64,000 nucleotides of DNA from the NCBI GenBank assembly GCA_900708905.1, contig CAADRB010000009.1, forward strand, positions 3,283,469 through 3,347,468, read 5' to 3'. A model generated the notes under the pieces. It had not been told where the DNA came from, did no database searches, and saw only the letters and a program-made list of their open reading frames with translations. The position numbers and the translations under genes are program-made. The DNA comes from Hymenolepis diminuta (taxonomy: Eukaryota > Platyhelminthes > Cestoda > Cyclophyllidea > Hymenolepididae). Below, piece after piece: positions 1-14,440 of this stretch; the stretch's first letter is position 1, and every line of letters starts with the position of its first letter.

Positions 1-104
1 GTTCCTGAGCCAAGCTCTACTGTTTCCAACATATCAAGCATTGTCTTGAGCTTGACATCTAGTCGGTCGTTTCTAATAGGACTTGAAGATTTTGCTAATT
101 CCAT
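1..104 (-). CDS. Possible N-terminus of a gene leaving the window (partial)
   Basis: On the minus strand an ATG at 104 opens a frame that stays open to the window edge, giving 34 codons that begin MELAKSSSPIRND and continue with a charged, helix-like stretch (VKLKTMLDMLE). The composition (Lys, Asp, Glu, Ser, few Ile/Asn/Phe runs) is unlike the chance translations of the surrounding AT-rich DNA. No splice donor is needed before the edge. I do not recognise the family. The stretch is short, so this may be chance; the rest of the gene would lie to the left of the window. AT-rich non-coding sequence follows upstream of the ATG. Confidence 0.4.
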   Translation of the reverse strand, partial: MELAKSSSPIRNDRLDVKLKTMLDMLETVELGSG

Positions 105-892
105 GTTGTTATTTGTTATAAATACAGCACTGGTAACGAATCAATGTAAGAATGAACAATACTCATAATAATTGATATATGTTCAGTGTACCAAGGTCAG
201 CGTGTCAATCTAATGTCTAGTTTAAATTCCAGAGATTAAATTTTAAAACAGTAAAGTTCAGAAATAGGTAATCAGTATATTTTTTCAATTTTATCTTTAT
301 AATTCACAATATCTTATAATATATAATATAATTATATGATATCTTAATAGAAGTGACTAATGGAGATTATGTAAAACATGGGTGTACAATTGATGTTTAT
401 GTGATATTCAATTCTTATTTGTTTTATAACTTTGAAGAATGCATTTCAAACTTTTATCCAAGACGCTACTCTGAAATTAATGTCGTCACTGACATCACAT
501 GCACATTTGATCAAAAATGAATATGTGAAATAAGCTAGATGAAAAATTATAAGTTCGATTTTTTCCCAATTTTTAAAGTGGCAAAGTGATAGTATTCAGA
601 TATGTCAGATTAGATTCTATGAAATCGAAACTGAGAAGGAAAACATGATATGAGTTTCTAACTTAGAAAGGGTTCAGAATATGAAAGATGTTTGAATAAA
701 GAATGTCAAAATCGATATTCGTTATTATAATTGCAGATTTGTAGCAACAGATAGAATCCCATTGCCATATGATAAAAGATGAATTTGAAGTGTCACTTGT
801 TATATTTGCAGCGGTTTTTCGAATTGACCTGCTTTTGCGAAGACTCAAATTTATGAACACATAGCATGTTGAAAAAATTCACATTCTCTTAA

Positions 893-917
893 ATATATAT
901 ATATATATATTATATAT
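893..917. repeat. AT dinucleotide microsatellite
   Basis: An uninterrupted AT run of about nine units is followed by a short imperfect extension (TATATATTTA). A second AT run lies at 31797-31816. Confidence 0.9.
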
Positions 918-1842
918 TTACATGAATCAAAACCTTCCGAATATTTTAATTTAGCCGACCACTGATCGTGAGTACATTGAAGCTAGTAATTTATCGGCTC
1001 ATAACGTGGATTAATCCATCCCAGGATTTAAAATTATTAGTTTAATACAGTAGATATTTCGGTTAGGAGTATGGAATCCTATTTTTATGCGACAACAAGT
1101 AATGAAAGTAATGAAAGTCTTTCAATGCTATTATTTTGAAAGCTACATTTTTGAATCTGATAATAACGCCAAGCTCCAGCAGATAATTGTAAAGTTGTGA
1201 AATTCTCTTTATCTAACGAAAATATAAAAACTTAAATATTTTATTATGGTCTCTTTTGTCAATTTCAGTTTCCTAGCAATCCTCATGAATTCATTTCGCT
1301 ACCAACTAATGTTCTTATTTCTCAATTTGAGTACATGGAATATTTCAATGTGCTATAAATATCATTTAAGTGTTTCCGTACGGCTTAGTTTATAATCTCC
1401 AAATTTAATTCAGTTTAAGATGTACATTATTCTGTAATGTATTATAAATTATACGTTTTTTAGTTAAACAGTTTACCATTTCAAAATCTCAAAATAATAT
1501 TTATAGTACTCTCCCACATTGTTAAAATCCAAAAATGTCCAGTTTTTGCCGCTATGGTCTACCAGTCCAGTGGATATCGCTGAGCAACAGTTGACTTTGA
1601 TCTAGAAAAAGAAGGATTTAACAGGTAGTGCAGTTACTCCAAGAAAATTTATTTACTAAATAAGGACTTAATATATGAATCGAAATCATATACATGTTGT
1701 TAATTTTTATAAGTTATAACACCGCAGGAAGTATAACGGTTTTGTCTCGATTAACTATCAGACTGTCACGAGTGGCGCGTGCCAATATATTGATAAGGGT
1801 GATTGTGACTTGAAGGTAACCTGTTGAAACTGACTGTCCCGA

Positions 1843-1869
1843 GGTAAAACATCAGAGCCCTGTTTTACC
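1843..1869. repeat. Perfect 9-bp hairpin with 9-nt loop
   Basis: GGTAAAACA at 1843-1851 is followed by nine bases and then its exact reverse complement TGTTTTACC at 1861-1869. About 90 bases upstream the sequence TGTCACGAGTGG resembles the start of a gypsy LTR, so the patch 1760-1870 may be a transposon scar, but no LTR end or coding remnant is seen. Confidence 0.6.
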
Positions 1870-4800
1870 GGCTGACGATAAAAAAATCATATTTATTATC
1901 ATCATTAAATAAAAAATATTTGAGGCAAAATTCATTTTATTTATGAAGTAATAAATAAAATAATAAAATTATGTCTGAGTTTATTATATTTAATATTACA
2001 TTTAGACAATTTGACAATTCATATATTGAAACCTCGAATAGCCTTCATCCATCTGAGACAAAAAAGTTAAAACCTTTATTTTTCCGCATGATTTATCATT
2101 TATTTTAACATTCCATTTTTTATCTAAAGTGTTTGTTTTAAACTGCCTCTTTACTTTAAACAGTAATGTCTAGACTCATTTGAAATTCGTCCTCATATTT
2201 CATGACTTGAATCAAAAATTCCGGCTTCAGACATATTAATGCATTTCTGTCTGTCGGAATTAAAATTTTCAATGCTTAACTGAATTCTCACTCTTGTATA
2301 TTAACATTATGATATCAAATTGGAAAAAATAAGTACTGAGTTTGATTTTAAATAAATTGGCCGAATTTGGTCATTTTTAAAACTGAATAAACACAATGCG
2401 TAATATGTTGTACAAATGAAATTTAGTGTTTATGAATTTGTGATTTATGTTTTTTATATTATGAATACGTCTATTTGTCAAAATATAAACGCCGAGTAGC
2501 GAAGAAATGACAGAAAAATGAGGAAGAATAATATTCATTTTACATTGAGCACCCGCGCATACCATTAACAATAGTGTCTCTGATATTCACTAACTTGTGA
2601 ATTGGACAGGCAGACGTAACTCGATTTATTCTCAAGACATCTATGGTTCCCATTTATCTACTCACAATCTTTATATGCCAGTAGGCAATCATTTACAAAG
2701 CCGTTTTAATCTCCTCGGAACAGATAGATACAATGTTGATGCCATCCACTAAATGGAGATTTAAAATTACTTACCTCATTTATCACAATATAATACACCA
2801 TCTGCAAAAATTATATTGCAGAAACACTCCGAAAAAAATGCTGAGGAGTCCAAGTGACAGAATTTTACCATTGTCACCTATTCTGCCGTATTCAGTATTT
2901 CCCCCACACAGCTTCCATTAATGACGGCCTATTGAACATCAAAATTGTCAGCTCTGTTACTTCACTAGGTAATACCAGAACATTTTTATTTTAGTCAGTT
3001 TTTGTCCATCTGATGATGTATTGGAGTTTCACACCTCCTTCTTACATATACTGCTTATATTAGTTATGAATAGTGGTTATGCGTGGTGCAACTCATTTGT
3101 AGCTTTGTGTTAGGCACATTCCAACATAATCGGCAAAACCCTAATGGTAATCATATTACCAATTTTACCTAATTTTCATTCTCGGGATGTGAATTGCATT
3201 AAAAGAACCTCTTTCTTTTCAAAATTTTGGTTTGGTATTCTCTTCCTTAATAGAGTTTTACTTTAATTTTATTTTTCCTATTTGATTCATTCATATAATT
3301 CCCGCAAGTAAACTGTTTACTTTGTGTTAAATTTTACATAAATGCTAGTCAACTTACATTTTAGAGCGCAATGCTATGTTCATCAAAATTATTAATTAGA
3401 AAATCACATTTTTAAAATATCTCTTAAATTATTTTTTGGCATAACGAATATCAACGCTCGAAATTAATATACTTTTCTAGCATACATTTTCTTCTATTTG
3501 TCTATTATACAATTGAATGTAGCGTCGAAGGCAGCACGATATGAATATTATGAGTAGTAAGCATCTCTTATAAAAATTGTCTATTTTATTATCTTGTTTT
3601 ACTGGCGCTGATTTGGTAATTTGGCCTTTAGTTCTGCTATTAGTTGTTAGTGTAAGGAGACCCAAGTAGTATCCACCTGTTTTGGTAATAAGTCCTTCAT
3701 GAGCTGGAGAAAGGATATTAGACCTCATTACTTCATCAAATTGTCATCCACAATGCACCATTGATAAAAAAGAAGTGCAAGATAAATCAAGAGAACCTTA
3801 TGAGTTGAACACTATTCAACAAATGCAAGAGACATAACAGAGGTATTTGAGAAGATTACTGTTTAGAGATCCTCCTTTCCAATAAAATGCTTTATGAATT
3901 GCAGAAGAAAGAGATTGCTTAGAGATATAATTCTTTTGTTCATCATTCATAATCATTAAAAAAAAGATCTATCCATCAAGATTTGGTGAAAAATCAAGTA
4001 TTAAGTTGAGCTGTATGAATATAAAGCTGTCTTGGCACCTAGAACTCTATTGAGATAGAGGAATATCAAATATCTTGAAACTCTCAGCAGAATTTCTAAA
4101 ATTTTTTCAAACGAAGCCTGTAGCTTATGCAAAAGGTTTTCCGCGTGGTTTACTTGAAATAAAGTTTGTCCGCTCTATATTACCGACTAAATAGTAAACT
4201 GATCAAAAGTTATGCCCATTGCAGCATAAACGGTGTATTTTTTCATTATTAAAGTTGGTGATTTGTACTGCAGGCCTTTTTTTCCATCTTCATTTTAGAT
4301 CTGTGTAGTTGCAACTTTATGTCAGTAACCTAAACGAAATGGTAGGAATCTATATTTTTTCAGAAAACATTAACAATCTAAAACGTTGGGGAAAATAGAA
4401 GAATATATCGATTTCGATACAAGATCCATTTCAATATACCTCTCTGGGTAGTATCTGAGGTAGTAAGTCGCCTTGTTTGGGAGCAAATAAGCTAAGTATA
4501 TGGTTTCGGAAACAGTTTGTCCAAACTCATTTCAGCATGCTGTATCAATTGTTTTTTAAAAATATTCATCATTTATTCATTTCGGTTTATTCACCTTATC
4601 GTCTAATATTAGATTAAACTTTTATTTAAGACATTAAAATATTATTTTGTGATGACGATTATGATGATACTAATAATAATAATACTAATAAAATACATGT
4701 GAGCGTCTTGAATGGACACGACCAATAAGTCTAAAATAGTTAATTGCGTACCTGATATTTTGATTAAATATTTAAAACGGTAAAGGACGATTGCCCTGGA

Positions 4801-7800
4801 GAAAAGTTCTCGATTTTAATTGGAATTTCCAATTTACGCTCCAGTTACTGTCAACAAATTTCAGTTAATAGAGCATTTTATGATCAAATTGAGTACTTAA
4901 ATCTTTTGGTATTTCTGTAAAGCCAAAACGGATCAATGAAGTACAAATCTATTTGTGTTAAAAATTCATTTTATTTTCAAATACATTTCATTTATTCATT
5001 CATCAATTCAAATGTCTTGTACTTGAAGGGGTAAATTCTTTTAAGCCCCTATTCTATTCACGTATCTCAAATAGAGGAGAACATATCGGCATTTTCTTAT
5101 CGAGTTCATCCGATAAGTAGAGATAGAAATCTAAGCATTCTGCAGAATTTTATTTATATTATTCTCATTGCTAAATTCCGGAGACTCAGATAATACCCTA
5201 AACAAATTTTGCTAAAGGGTAAAATCGAGCAGCACATTAACCTCACCCATCACATTAAAAAATGTTACGTACTTTGAAATGTATTGTGTTTTGCTATCGT
5301 CTTTGCAGAACTATGTGATCTTAATAATTTAAACATTTTTTCAACAATTATAAATATTTCTTGTTCGTTTTTTGAACGAATTTCTCAGTAATTCTACATC
5401 TCAGCATAAGAATGTTTGGTTAAGGTGCTCGTATTTTTAGAAACAAACACCGATTTTTAAAGATTTCCTTTTCAGTTATAAAATATTTTTCTCAGTTGTG
5501 CATTTTTTTACTAGTTTTTGCCAGTCTTTCAAATTTTTCAACTGAATCCATTGATCACAACTTATAGCTTATTTCTGTGCAAAAATATGATCTTTAAATA
5601 AAGATTTGTACGGCATTTGAAAGTCCTTTTAGGTCTGGAGCTGCCGGAGAAATCTGCTAATACAATACAAAAGTTGAAAAATATTGTTCATGTTTACGTT
5701 ATTCTTGACTTTATTTAAGGGTACAGTTACTGGCAAAGAGCAATCACATAAGAGTGCTATTTTCTTGAAGTAATAATGACTTTATATCAGCAGTTGTTGT
5801 TGTCTTAAAAATAAAATCTCAGCGTATTAATTATTTAAAGCTTGTTACATGAACTTTATCCATCGACGTCCATCGTTCCAAAAGTCACTGATTTCTTTCA
5901 ACCAATAGCACTACATTAATGTTGATCACTAGGGCTGACCTAATAAAAATTCATCCAAAATTACGAATGAATACACATATATGTTTCCCTTCGCTAATCT
6001 CAAGATTTATTGATACTATAATTATTCCAAAAAAAGTTGATTGATTGAAATGATGGCGTTGAACTCTTGTGTATCACATTTTTCTTTTCATTAGCAATTA
6101 AGTATTTGTAGAGTGGAGCGTTATAGATGGGCCTATGCACAGCCTACTTTCATTAATTATGCATAATACAGGAAATTTTTAAAAATATATCCATATCTTC
6201 CGTGTAACTTACAAGGAAACATTAGAAACTATCCAAATTAAGGAATTTAAAACAAATCGTCATGAACCAATATCGGTATAATTTATTTAATTGCAATGAA
6301 AATTTTTCGCATGCATATTAAAATTTGCAGTAGCTCAAATGCTGAACTTTTTTAAAATATGCATTAACAGTAATATATATATATTTACATATATGCATAC
6401 TCATTTTAATAGTGTCAGGCTTTTTTCATAAGACTTCATATCTAAATTAGCAATTTTGTATATCTATTTAAAACTATTACCGTTTTATGCAAATAATCTT
6501 TGTATTCCTCTTTCTAATATGAACCATATTACATTTTAAATTAATTATAAAGATCCACCCGATTATTATTAGTTAATATACGATTTATTAAAAGATAAAA
6601 ATGACAGGTCATACAGCCTTAAGATTTTACATTTAAATAACTGTATAATCCTTTAATTTTAGATCTGGTTTTTTCTTCGTGAACGGATTTGTTGTTCAGA
6701 CGCATGAAGGCTAATTTACCACTAGCATCAATAAACCGTATAATGTGAATATGTTATCAGTAATTTAGTAGAAGGGTTTTTCGGAAAACAACATCTGAAT
6801 AAACTCAAAACAGGAAACTTTAATTTATCATTAAAACGAGAGTCCTTTTCGCATGCGTTTACAAAGCTATTTCCTCCGCTCTACCGGCAATAATCTCAAT
6901 CCTTTGCACACGAATAAATAATTCATTCAGGAACAATTAATTATGAGATATCTGGGTTTGTGCATATGTATAATTGGAAGTCACTACTATTCTAACCTAC
7001 AGCAAAGTAAAAAACGTTTTAACATCGAAAGCAATAAAATTATTTCGGTAAGTTATCCAGAAAAGACAGAGATAATTGTCATGACATCAAGAGTCCAACC
7101 ATATAAGAACCCAGGACATATCTTCTTTTTTTGAACTTTACGGCATTATAAATGCGGTTTGCTGAGTCTTGCATTTATATATGTTCTAGTTAAAATGCTA
7201 GAATTGGACCCCAGAATTGTGAGCAAGATTGTTGGCAGTGTTCATTGTGCATTTACTATTTGAACTCATAGGGAAGTTAATACGAAGTATGACATTGCAG
7301 CTCACTATAGTTCACCCAAAATGAAATTTAATCATATCATGCAAATAATTCTGCAATTAACCTTTATGAACTGCCAATTTTTAAAGTGCTGTCTTATTCA
7401 TAGGTCAGAATCATCAGAAAATAGGAAATAAATCAGATTATTGCCATTCACGTGCAAAAGTGCAGCATCCTCATTCTTAATTGGATTTTGTTTCTACAAC
7501 ACCATTTGAATGGAAGAACTTGCAGGAAATGTGCAAGCCGAAAATGGCCTCACAATTTTGTTGAACTGCAAATATCTTTTCCCAAATTTTTCATAGCTTT
7601 AATATTAATAGATCATCTTTACCAATAGGTGACTAAAGAAAAAATGTATTAATATCTGTTTATTAGTATATTAATAGGCAATTATCAATCCTTTAGTAAA
7701 CAGTGACCTTTTCAAAGGCGAGGTTTCCTTATCAAAAATGTCGACAATATGTTGAACCTAAAATTCACATGAAACGGGCTCCTTAGACACACTTATTTTT

Positions 7801-10800
7801 AATCCTCCTTTCTACTCTACAAAATTTCATTTACCCGCATTCCAATGCTTCAATATTATTAAGAATTATGTAACATTTTGTTTGACCATGAGTAAATACA
7901 ACAATTGCCAATAAATACGGTAATAGTGAATTCGTCAATGAAAGCGTCCTTAAGTGTCATGCTCAACGGTTTACATCCACAGGTGAATTTTGGTGACAAA
8001 ATGTGGTGCCTGAATGCTAGTTTCTCTTAGGAGAGGAATTAAGAATAACCCTTCTCAACACCACTTAAGCCTTGTCAATAAATGGGAAGTAAATGGCTGA
8101 TAATCATAATAACGGTAAATAATAATCATAAAAATTGCTAACATATTTTTTATTCTAAATAACCCAGGTGGAATTTCTTGACCATCTTTTGGGAGCAAAT
8201 ATTCAATATACCAGCAGTGTATATCTCAACGTATTATTATAAGATCCTTCTGATTTTACTTAGGTTATTAATATCCAAGCATTCGTCGAAATAAAAGAAA
8301 CAAATTTCGTATTATAGGCAAATGACTAAAGTAATTCTTTATATTTTACAAATTGACTTCTGAATTAATAACAACCATGTACTAAATAAATAAATTAGGC
8401 ATGTTCACTGTCATAGCAGACGGCCTAGACAGTCAGAGAGGAGCTAATAAGCATATAAACAATATAGAACATCAACTGATTGGTAACATTTTCACATTCT
8501 AACAGATTATCAAATCAAACTATATTGAACAATTGTCAGAATGGTCTCTAACGTTGGATTAAAGATGCTTTTGGTACATAGTAATCTGTATGGCACACTA
8601 AATGTGGAGCTCCCAATTAAGCTTAGTCAAGGAGGTGACAGAAAATGAGGTTCATTTATATAATTAGCGTTTGTTTTTACGTTTTAGGTTTTAAAGCTAC
8701 GTACTACCTGCATTAAAACCACAAGTAATGTTCATATTTAAACTTGATGCGGGTTTTTTATGTGTAATTAAGTCGTTATATAACAAATCAAGGGTATTTC
8801 AAATTCTGAATTTCAAACATTCATAACGTATATTTAGCTCAAATCTGCAACTATGTAACAAAAATCTTTACGATTCACTTCAAGGTTAATGCATAGTAGG
8901 AAAATTCAAGTTGGATAATCCATAAACATAGTCGTTTGCTCAAGTATGGACTCAAAATTACAGAAGAACAGGAGGTAAACGTGCTGTAGTAGAATATGGA
9001 TGATATGTTCTAGGTACTCTTAATTACATTAATTGATTTGGAGTTCAGAGATCATGTTCAAACTAAAGTCAGTCTGTTTAACTGTAAAAACACATAGTGA
9101 AAGACATTATAATCCCTTTTTATAGTGTAAAAGTTGAGGATAGTAGATTTAAAGTCGAAACGATAGAGAATTAAAAGGAGAGACTAAAAGTATACCTATA
9201 CTTTGAAAATGCATAATAGTAAGAAAATAGCTTCTTGATAAAATGTTAATATACGCTGTAAAAGATTACTTTTCACTTCAAAGTTCATATGTACTATGGA
9301 AGGTGGTTCATAGATTTTATGGTCATTTCATTTATTGACATCAATGCTTACATTTGAAAGAGTTTAGATTGAGAGACAGATATTAAAATATAACCTATGA
9401 GTCAATTTATTTAGGGAAAAAAGTTTAAAGTTTTCATATTCTATTGCATTGAACAGAGAGCCGTGCTAAGCATTAACTTCAGCGTAATTTAAATTTCTTT
9501 TACATCTCTGGGTCTTACGGTGATATTCATCAAGCAATTTTCCCTTCATTTCATCGAACAGCCTTAAATTCGAAATAATTAAATAAAAGTACACGTACGA
9601 CACCTCACAAAATAAGATTAGCGGTTGCTAGACCAATTTCTTCTTTACCTTAATAATTTTTAATGTTGTTATTATATTTAGGGCAGGCTTCAAGAACAAC
9701 TTTATTATTTTAACAAATGAGACCAATCTGAGATAAATTATGTTCACGAAGTTTAAAAAGTCCTCATGAACTTTCATCTTGGTTTATTGAATATTGTTCT
9801 TTAACTTTCTGCAAATGTAATAATTAAGATTAAAATGAATAGTACTTTTACTTCTATTCCAGAAATGTTTAGGAAATTAAAATTTTGTTCTCTAAGGAAG
9901 GAATTGCATAAAACGAAATCCTTTGCCAAAACGATACCAAAACATAAATCAAAATACCGACAAAATGAATGATACTTCAAACCGGCAAAACGAATTCGCT
10001 TGTTATTCTTAACCATGAATATTTGCAAAAGAATGGAAACTGAAATCACTTTCATAAACAACTTTGGGAGGTCATAAAAAATGGAAAACAAGTCAAGAGT
10101 AAAATGGAAAATAACATGACTGTATTCAGCAAAAAAATTTGATTTATCGCGCTTGTTTCAAAATGACAGTTTTTTATATCCTCTTTTTCACTCTCTAAAA
10201 ATGTCTATTGAAGCAATCTATTTATCATTTTTATTTGATCTAATTTATTTTTAATCTTTCTGTATTTGCTAAAAATTGAATTATTATATTTGTTAAGGTA
10301 GACCGTCTTAAAACTCCGAGGTGCTCTAATTTCCAACGTTTTTCCACTTTCATTACACTACATTCTCCACTGCGCACGTCCATTATGGCCTAATTCTGTT
10401 TATTATAAAGCCATAAAACAGAAATTAAAGTGGCATAAAATTAAGAGAACGTGCCTTAAGAATGGTGGTTTAAAATATTCACATCTTCTCGGATTAGTTT
10501 GTGCTATATAATAACTCCGATTTTCACTAAATGGAATAAAGGTTGGGCTTTTTATGCAGCAGGTTAAACAATTTTAAACTAAATAAGATCAAAGTCCTAG
10601 TGCAAAAGGACACTTTTTGGAAGCAAAGAGAAGATAACTGCAGATAAATATTTATTTTACAGAAATGAATATACCAAATCGAAAAATCAACCAGTGTCGC
10701 ATTTACCTATGTGACATTAGACGGAGAAACATCTATTTTTATTTCACTTGGAAGAAATTGATCTAAAATTTGAATTGTACAATAATATGAAGGATATTTC

Positions 10801-13800
10801 GTTTATTCGTTCGTTTTCATGACAGATTAAATTTCATTAAATATATAGCTACTTTGTGCATTTCCAAAGGAAAGGTGATGAAACGTAATTCGGAACACGT
10901 GGCCAGTTCATTGAATATCAGTTTTCACTATGGGCTTTTTTTTTGACATTACATCCAGACAAATTTGACTAATCCGTCTCTGATCTGAGTAATTCCAGCA
11001 TATTATGACATTAAGAAGATGACATTTTGTTTTATCTCACTCGACAATAAAGTTTATCAACTTATATATGAAGAGTAATAGCACAAATAGATAGATATGT
11101 TAAACGCTGTCCTACATTTAAGGAATAAATGTGAATTAGTATAATACTAAGTTTTATGGTACAAATCCAAAACAAAGCGATTTTCTATCATTTCTTTAAA
11201 AAATTCTTGTACTAATAACTCTAAAAATTTCACATTTTTAATGATCGCTTGCCTAAGTTCTACCAACCAGTCGGATTCCCAAAATACAGGAAAGGAGCAT
11301 AGGTCAATCATTTTAGTACTGTTATTTTTGGGTATATATAGATTTTTATAAAAGTTTTCAATGCTGACGAATATCTAGTTTAATTAGTTACTAATCCGTG
11401 ACTAAAAATTGGGCATGAAAATTGATAATATATCACTTAATGAATTTGCAAAATTGCAGTATCATCGGTCAGGTTAGCATCTGCTAACTAGCATTAGAAC
11501 ATGTGAATCAATCTCCTTATAACAGATACTTTTTCTGTAGCATCTTATACAAATGTTGATGAATTGAGTAAAGTTTGACGATTTGTATCTAGCTTTCTAG
11601 AGGCTGATTTCTATGATTTTGTAAAATAAAAAAGTGTTCTTAGAAAAAATAGGCAGTATCACCGATCTCACTCCTTTTCCAGTTCATTGGACAGGAGAAT
11701 ATTAACCAACTCCTTCGCGTAGTTTCCATTTTTATTTGCTCGCAGGACAAAATTTCCGGAAAGAATAAGTCAGTTTAATGCGCTATTAAATAGCAAGAAA
11801 ATGAAGATAGGCTAGATTATTTAGATCGACTGATATACGCGGATAATATATGGTCTTCCAGTTTGAAATGTTTGAGAATATGAAAAAAAATATTCGGATA
11901 GAAATTTTGCACACTATATAATTCGATTAGGGTGCAGTTAGCAAAGCCAAACGAATTAAAAGTCCTTTATTTCAAAGGTATTTTTTAGGTGGTTTCAATA
12001 TCTAAAATAATTGTAACGCCATTGGATTGGCGGAAAGCAGAGAGGGGATTTTAAACTCCAAAGAAAATCACTACGTGAACAATTTGTGCCAGTTCTTTTG
12101 AGAGCTAGTTTATTTAAATTGTTTTAATGTTAAACACGGGAATACCTATTTCTGTAATGATAAGATTCGATAAATAGAAGCTGATCCCCCTCCCCGTCTT
12201 AAAATCACGTAATGACGCACTCACAATATAAAGAGACGTTTCCTGTTAGCATGTCTTATTTCACCTTTTCCTCATAACTCGGGTCGTCCTCGTTAATAAC
12301 TGATACCTTACGCTTTCCTTCTAGTCCTTCCTGGCAGCCCCATCCTCCCAATTTTAGTTGTCCAATTAACGTGATGTCATATATAACACTCGGTCTTCTT
12401 ACTCAGAAAAGATTACTAGATTTAAGAGAGCATAGTTAGCCTAATTTTGTGTTCATCTTAAAATAGCATTTTTATCTGGATTAGAACTACTCTGCGTTTA
12501 TTATATTTAGAGAAAACTTTCTATTCCATGAGTAACATATGCTTAGGAAATTCAAAAGAATACAATAGGATTAAAAGTACATATAATTTTCAAAGTATAA
12601 ATTATTCATGGGAGTTAAGATAAATGCCTCCGAACGAGATTTACCTTATAAATATGGAATATTTTTATAAAATTTGTTTTAAAGAAACAGCACCATGCTG
12701 TAAACAACATAATTCTTTTTCAATTATTTGGGCTTCCAGTTTTTTACATTTCTATCCGTGAAATGAAACGTAAGCATTTTAAAGAACTCAAATTTTAAGC
12801 ATTATAAATGCTTCATTCAATTTAAACATTTGCAATAAAAAGGAATTTAAAAATCAATTAAATAAACTATCTATTAATAAATAATCAATTCTATAAATTT
12901 TATAAAAAGAAGCCAGATAGAAGAATGACTGTCTATTGATGCTTAGACCAAGTAAATTAAGTAGAAAGAAAGTACAAAATATATTATTAAAGATGCTACA
13001 TAACTATGAAGACGCAATTACCTATAATGTTTGAGATAAATTAAAAATAAATAGCTTTCGATTGGACGAAAAGGCAAAGGAGGCAGTTGTTTATAACTCG
13101 ATGTCCGAAGGATAAAACATGTCAATTCCGTTTAGATGTCCCGAAAACATTCCACTTTGCTTTCTAAAATTTCTTTCAGATCAAATTGATTAACTTCTTA
13201 GTTTGACAGTTAAATATTGACTGACTCTTGTCTTATAAGCCCAATAAATATTGACAATAAAACTCCACTTAATATGTTCATTAAAATAAAGAACTGTTAT
13301 TGTGTCCATTAATTTACCGTAATTTGAAAAAACTTCTGTGAGAACATTGGCACAACATCTGAGTAGCTGATGATAGAATTAATAAGCACTCTTTCCGATT
13401 TTTACAATGTCTTATTTTCTTCTCTGCTTTAATCGAAGTATTTATTTCCTTGATTGTCATCCATATTTTCTTACCTTAAAAACAAATTTTCAATCATTCA
13501 ACAACTCTAAACTCAAAGTTTAACAAAGCCAAGATGATTTATTTACATTAATTTTAAATCTCCATTCTAGAATAAAGGGAAGCAATTCGGTCTTTAGATT
13601 GAAATATTATTTCATATATAAAATTTATTTAAGTCGGAAATTAGTTAGTTTGAAATTGGTATACATTAAAATCTCATATTCTCTAATATCACAGGTATAT
13701 TGGTAGGATCTACACTTCGTCATTTTTGTCGAATGTGCGGTATATTCGGGAGCAATGCCTTCTGTCATTTAAATTCTGGTAAGTTGAATATGGATAGAAT

Positions 13801-14346
13801 ATATCAATGTATCGATAGTTTCCTATTTTGCTTGAATGAAGACTTGCATAAATAATATGTTATAGTTATATTAAATTAATTTACAATAAGAGCATAAGTA
13901 AAAATATAGTTATTTTAGTTGCAGATTTGTTTCGTTATATGTAATATAAAAATTTTGACTAATGATTTAATTTATAATTATTCATTGCCATTTTCTCCAC
14001 TTAATAAAAGTATGGGCAAGCTCTGATTAATTGTGTTTATAATGGTCTGTTTATTTATTGAATTTATGTCATGAAATGATTTTTGGACACACAAGGAAAA
14101 ATTATCCAGTATCTTGGAATATAATAATTGTTAGATTTTCAATAGTGAGCAGGGTAATTTCTTGATAAATCAAAATTCTATGTACCCCATTCTTGTAAAG
14201 TAGACCTCCTCCATGTTGAGAATTTTAGGACGTCCTATTCCTGCCCATCAAAACGTCGTTAGGCTATAGTTGACTCACACTAGAGAGATAAGACAAGTTT
14301 GCAGTTAATCTAAGTAATCCAAGTAACCACACGATGGGTTTATCTA

Positions 14347-14440
14347 GGAATACAAGTTGTCTTCGTGCCATTGAGGATTGTAGACTAAAACACCACCGAG
14401 GTGATAGCAGTATATGTCCTGAATAACTGTCAATTTTCCA
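14347..14440 (+). repeat. Dispersed repeat A, copy 1
   Basis: This stretch aligns by eye, with mismatches, to the reverse complement of 27941-28038. Shared blocks in order are GAATACAA, ACACCACC and TGTCCT(A/G)AATAACTG, with matching spacing over about 95 bases. The two copies are in opposite orientation, 13.5 kb apart. No coding content or terminal repeats are visible; its class is unknown. Confidence 0.55.

Noticed and set aside
1751..1870. Possible hammerhead ribozyme, since such ribozymes occur in flatworm repeats
   Set aside because: The conserved core (CTGATGA, stem II, GAAA) is absent on both strands; only an unrelated hairpin is present.
9801..10091. 96-codon minus-strand frame
   Set aside because: Phe/Ile/Leu-rich translation of AT-rich DNA with no family resemblance and no splice context.
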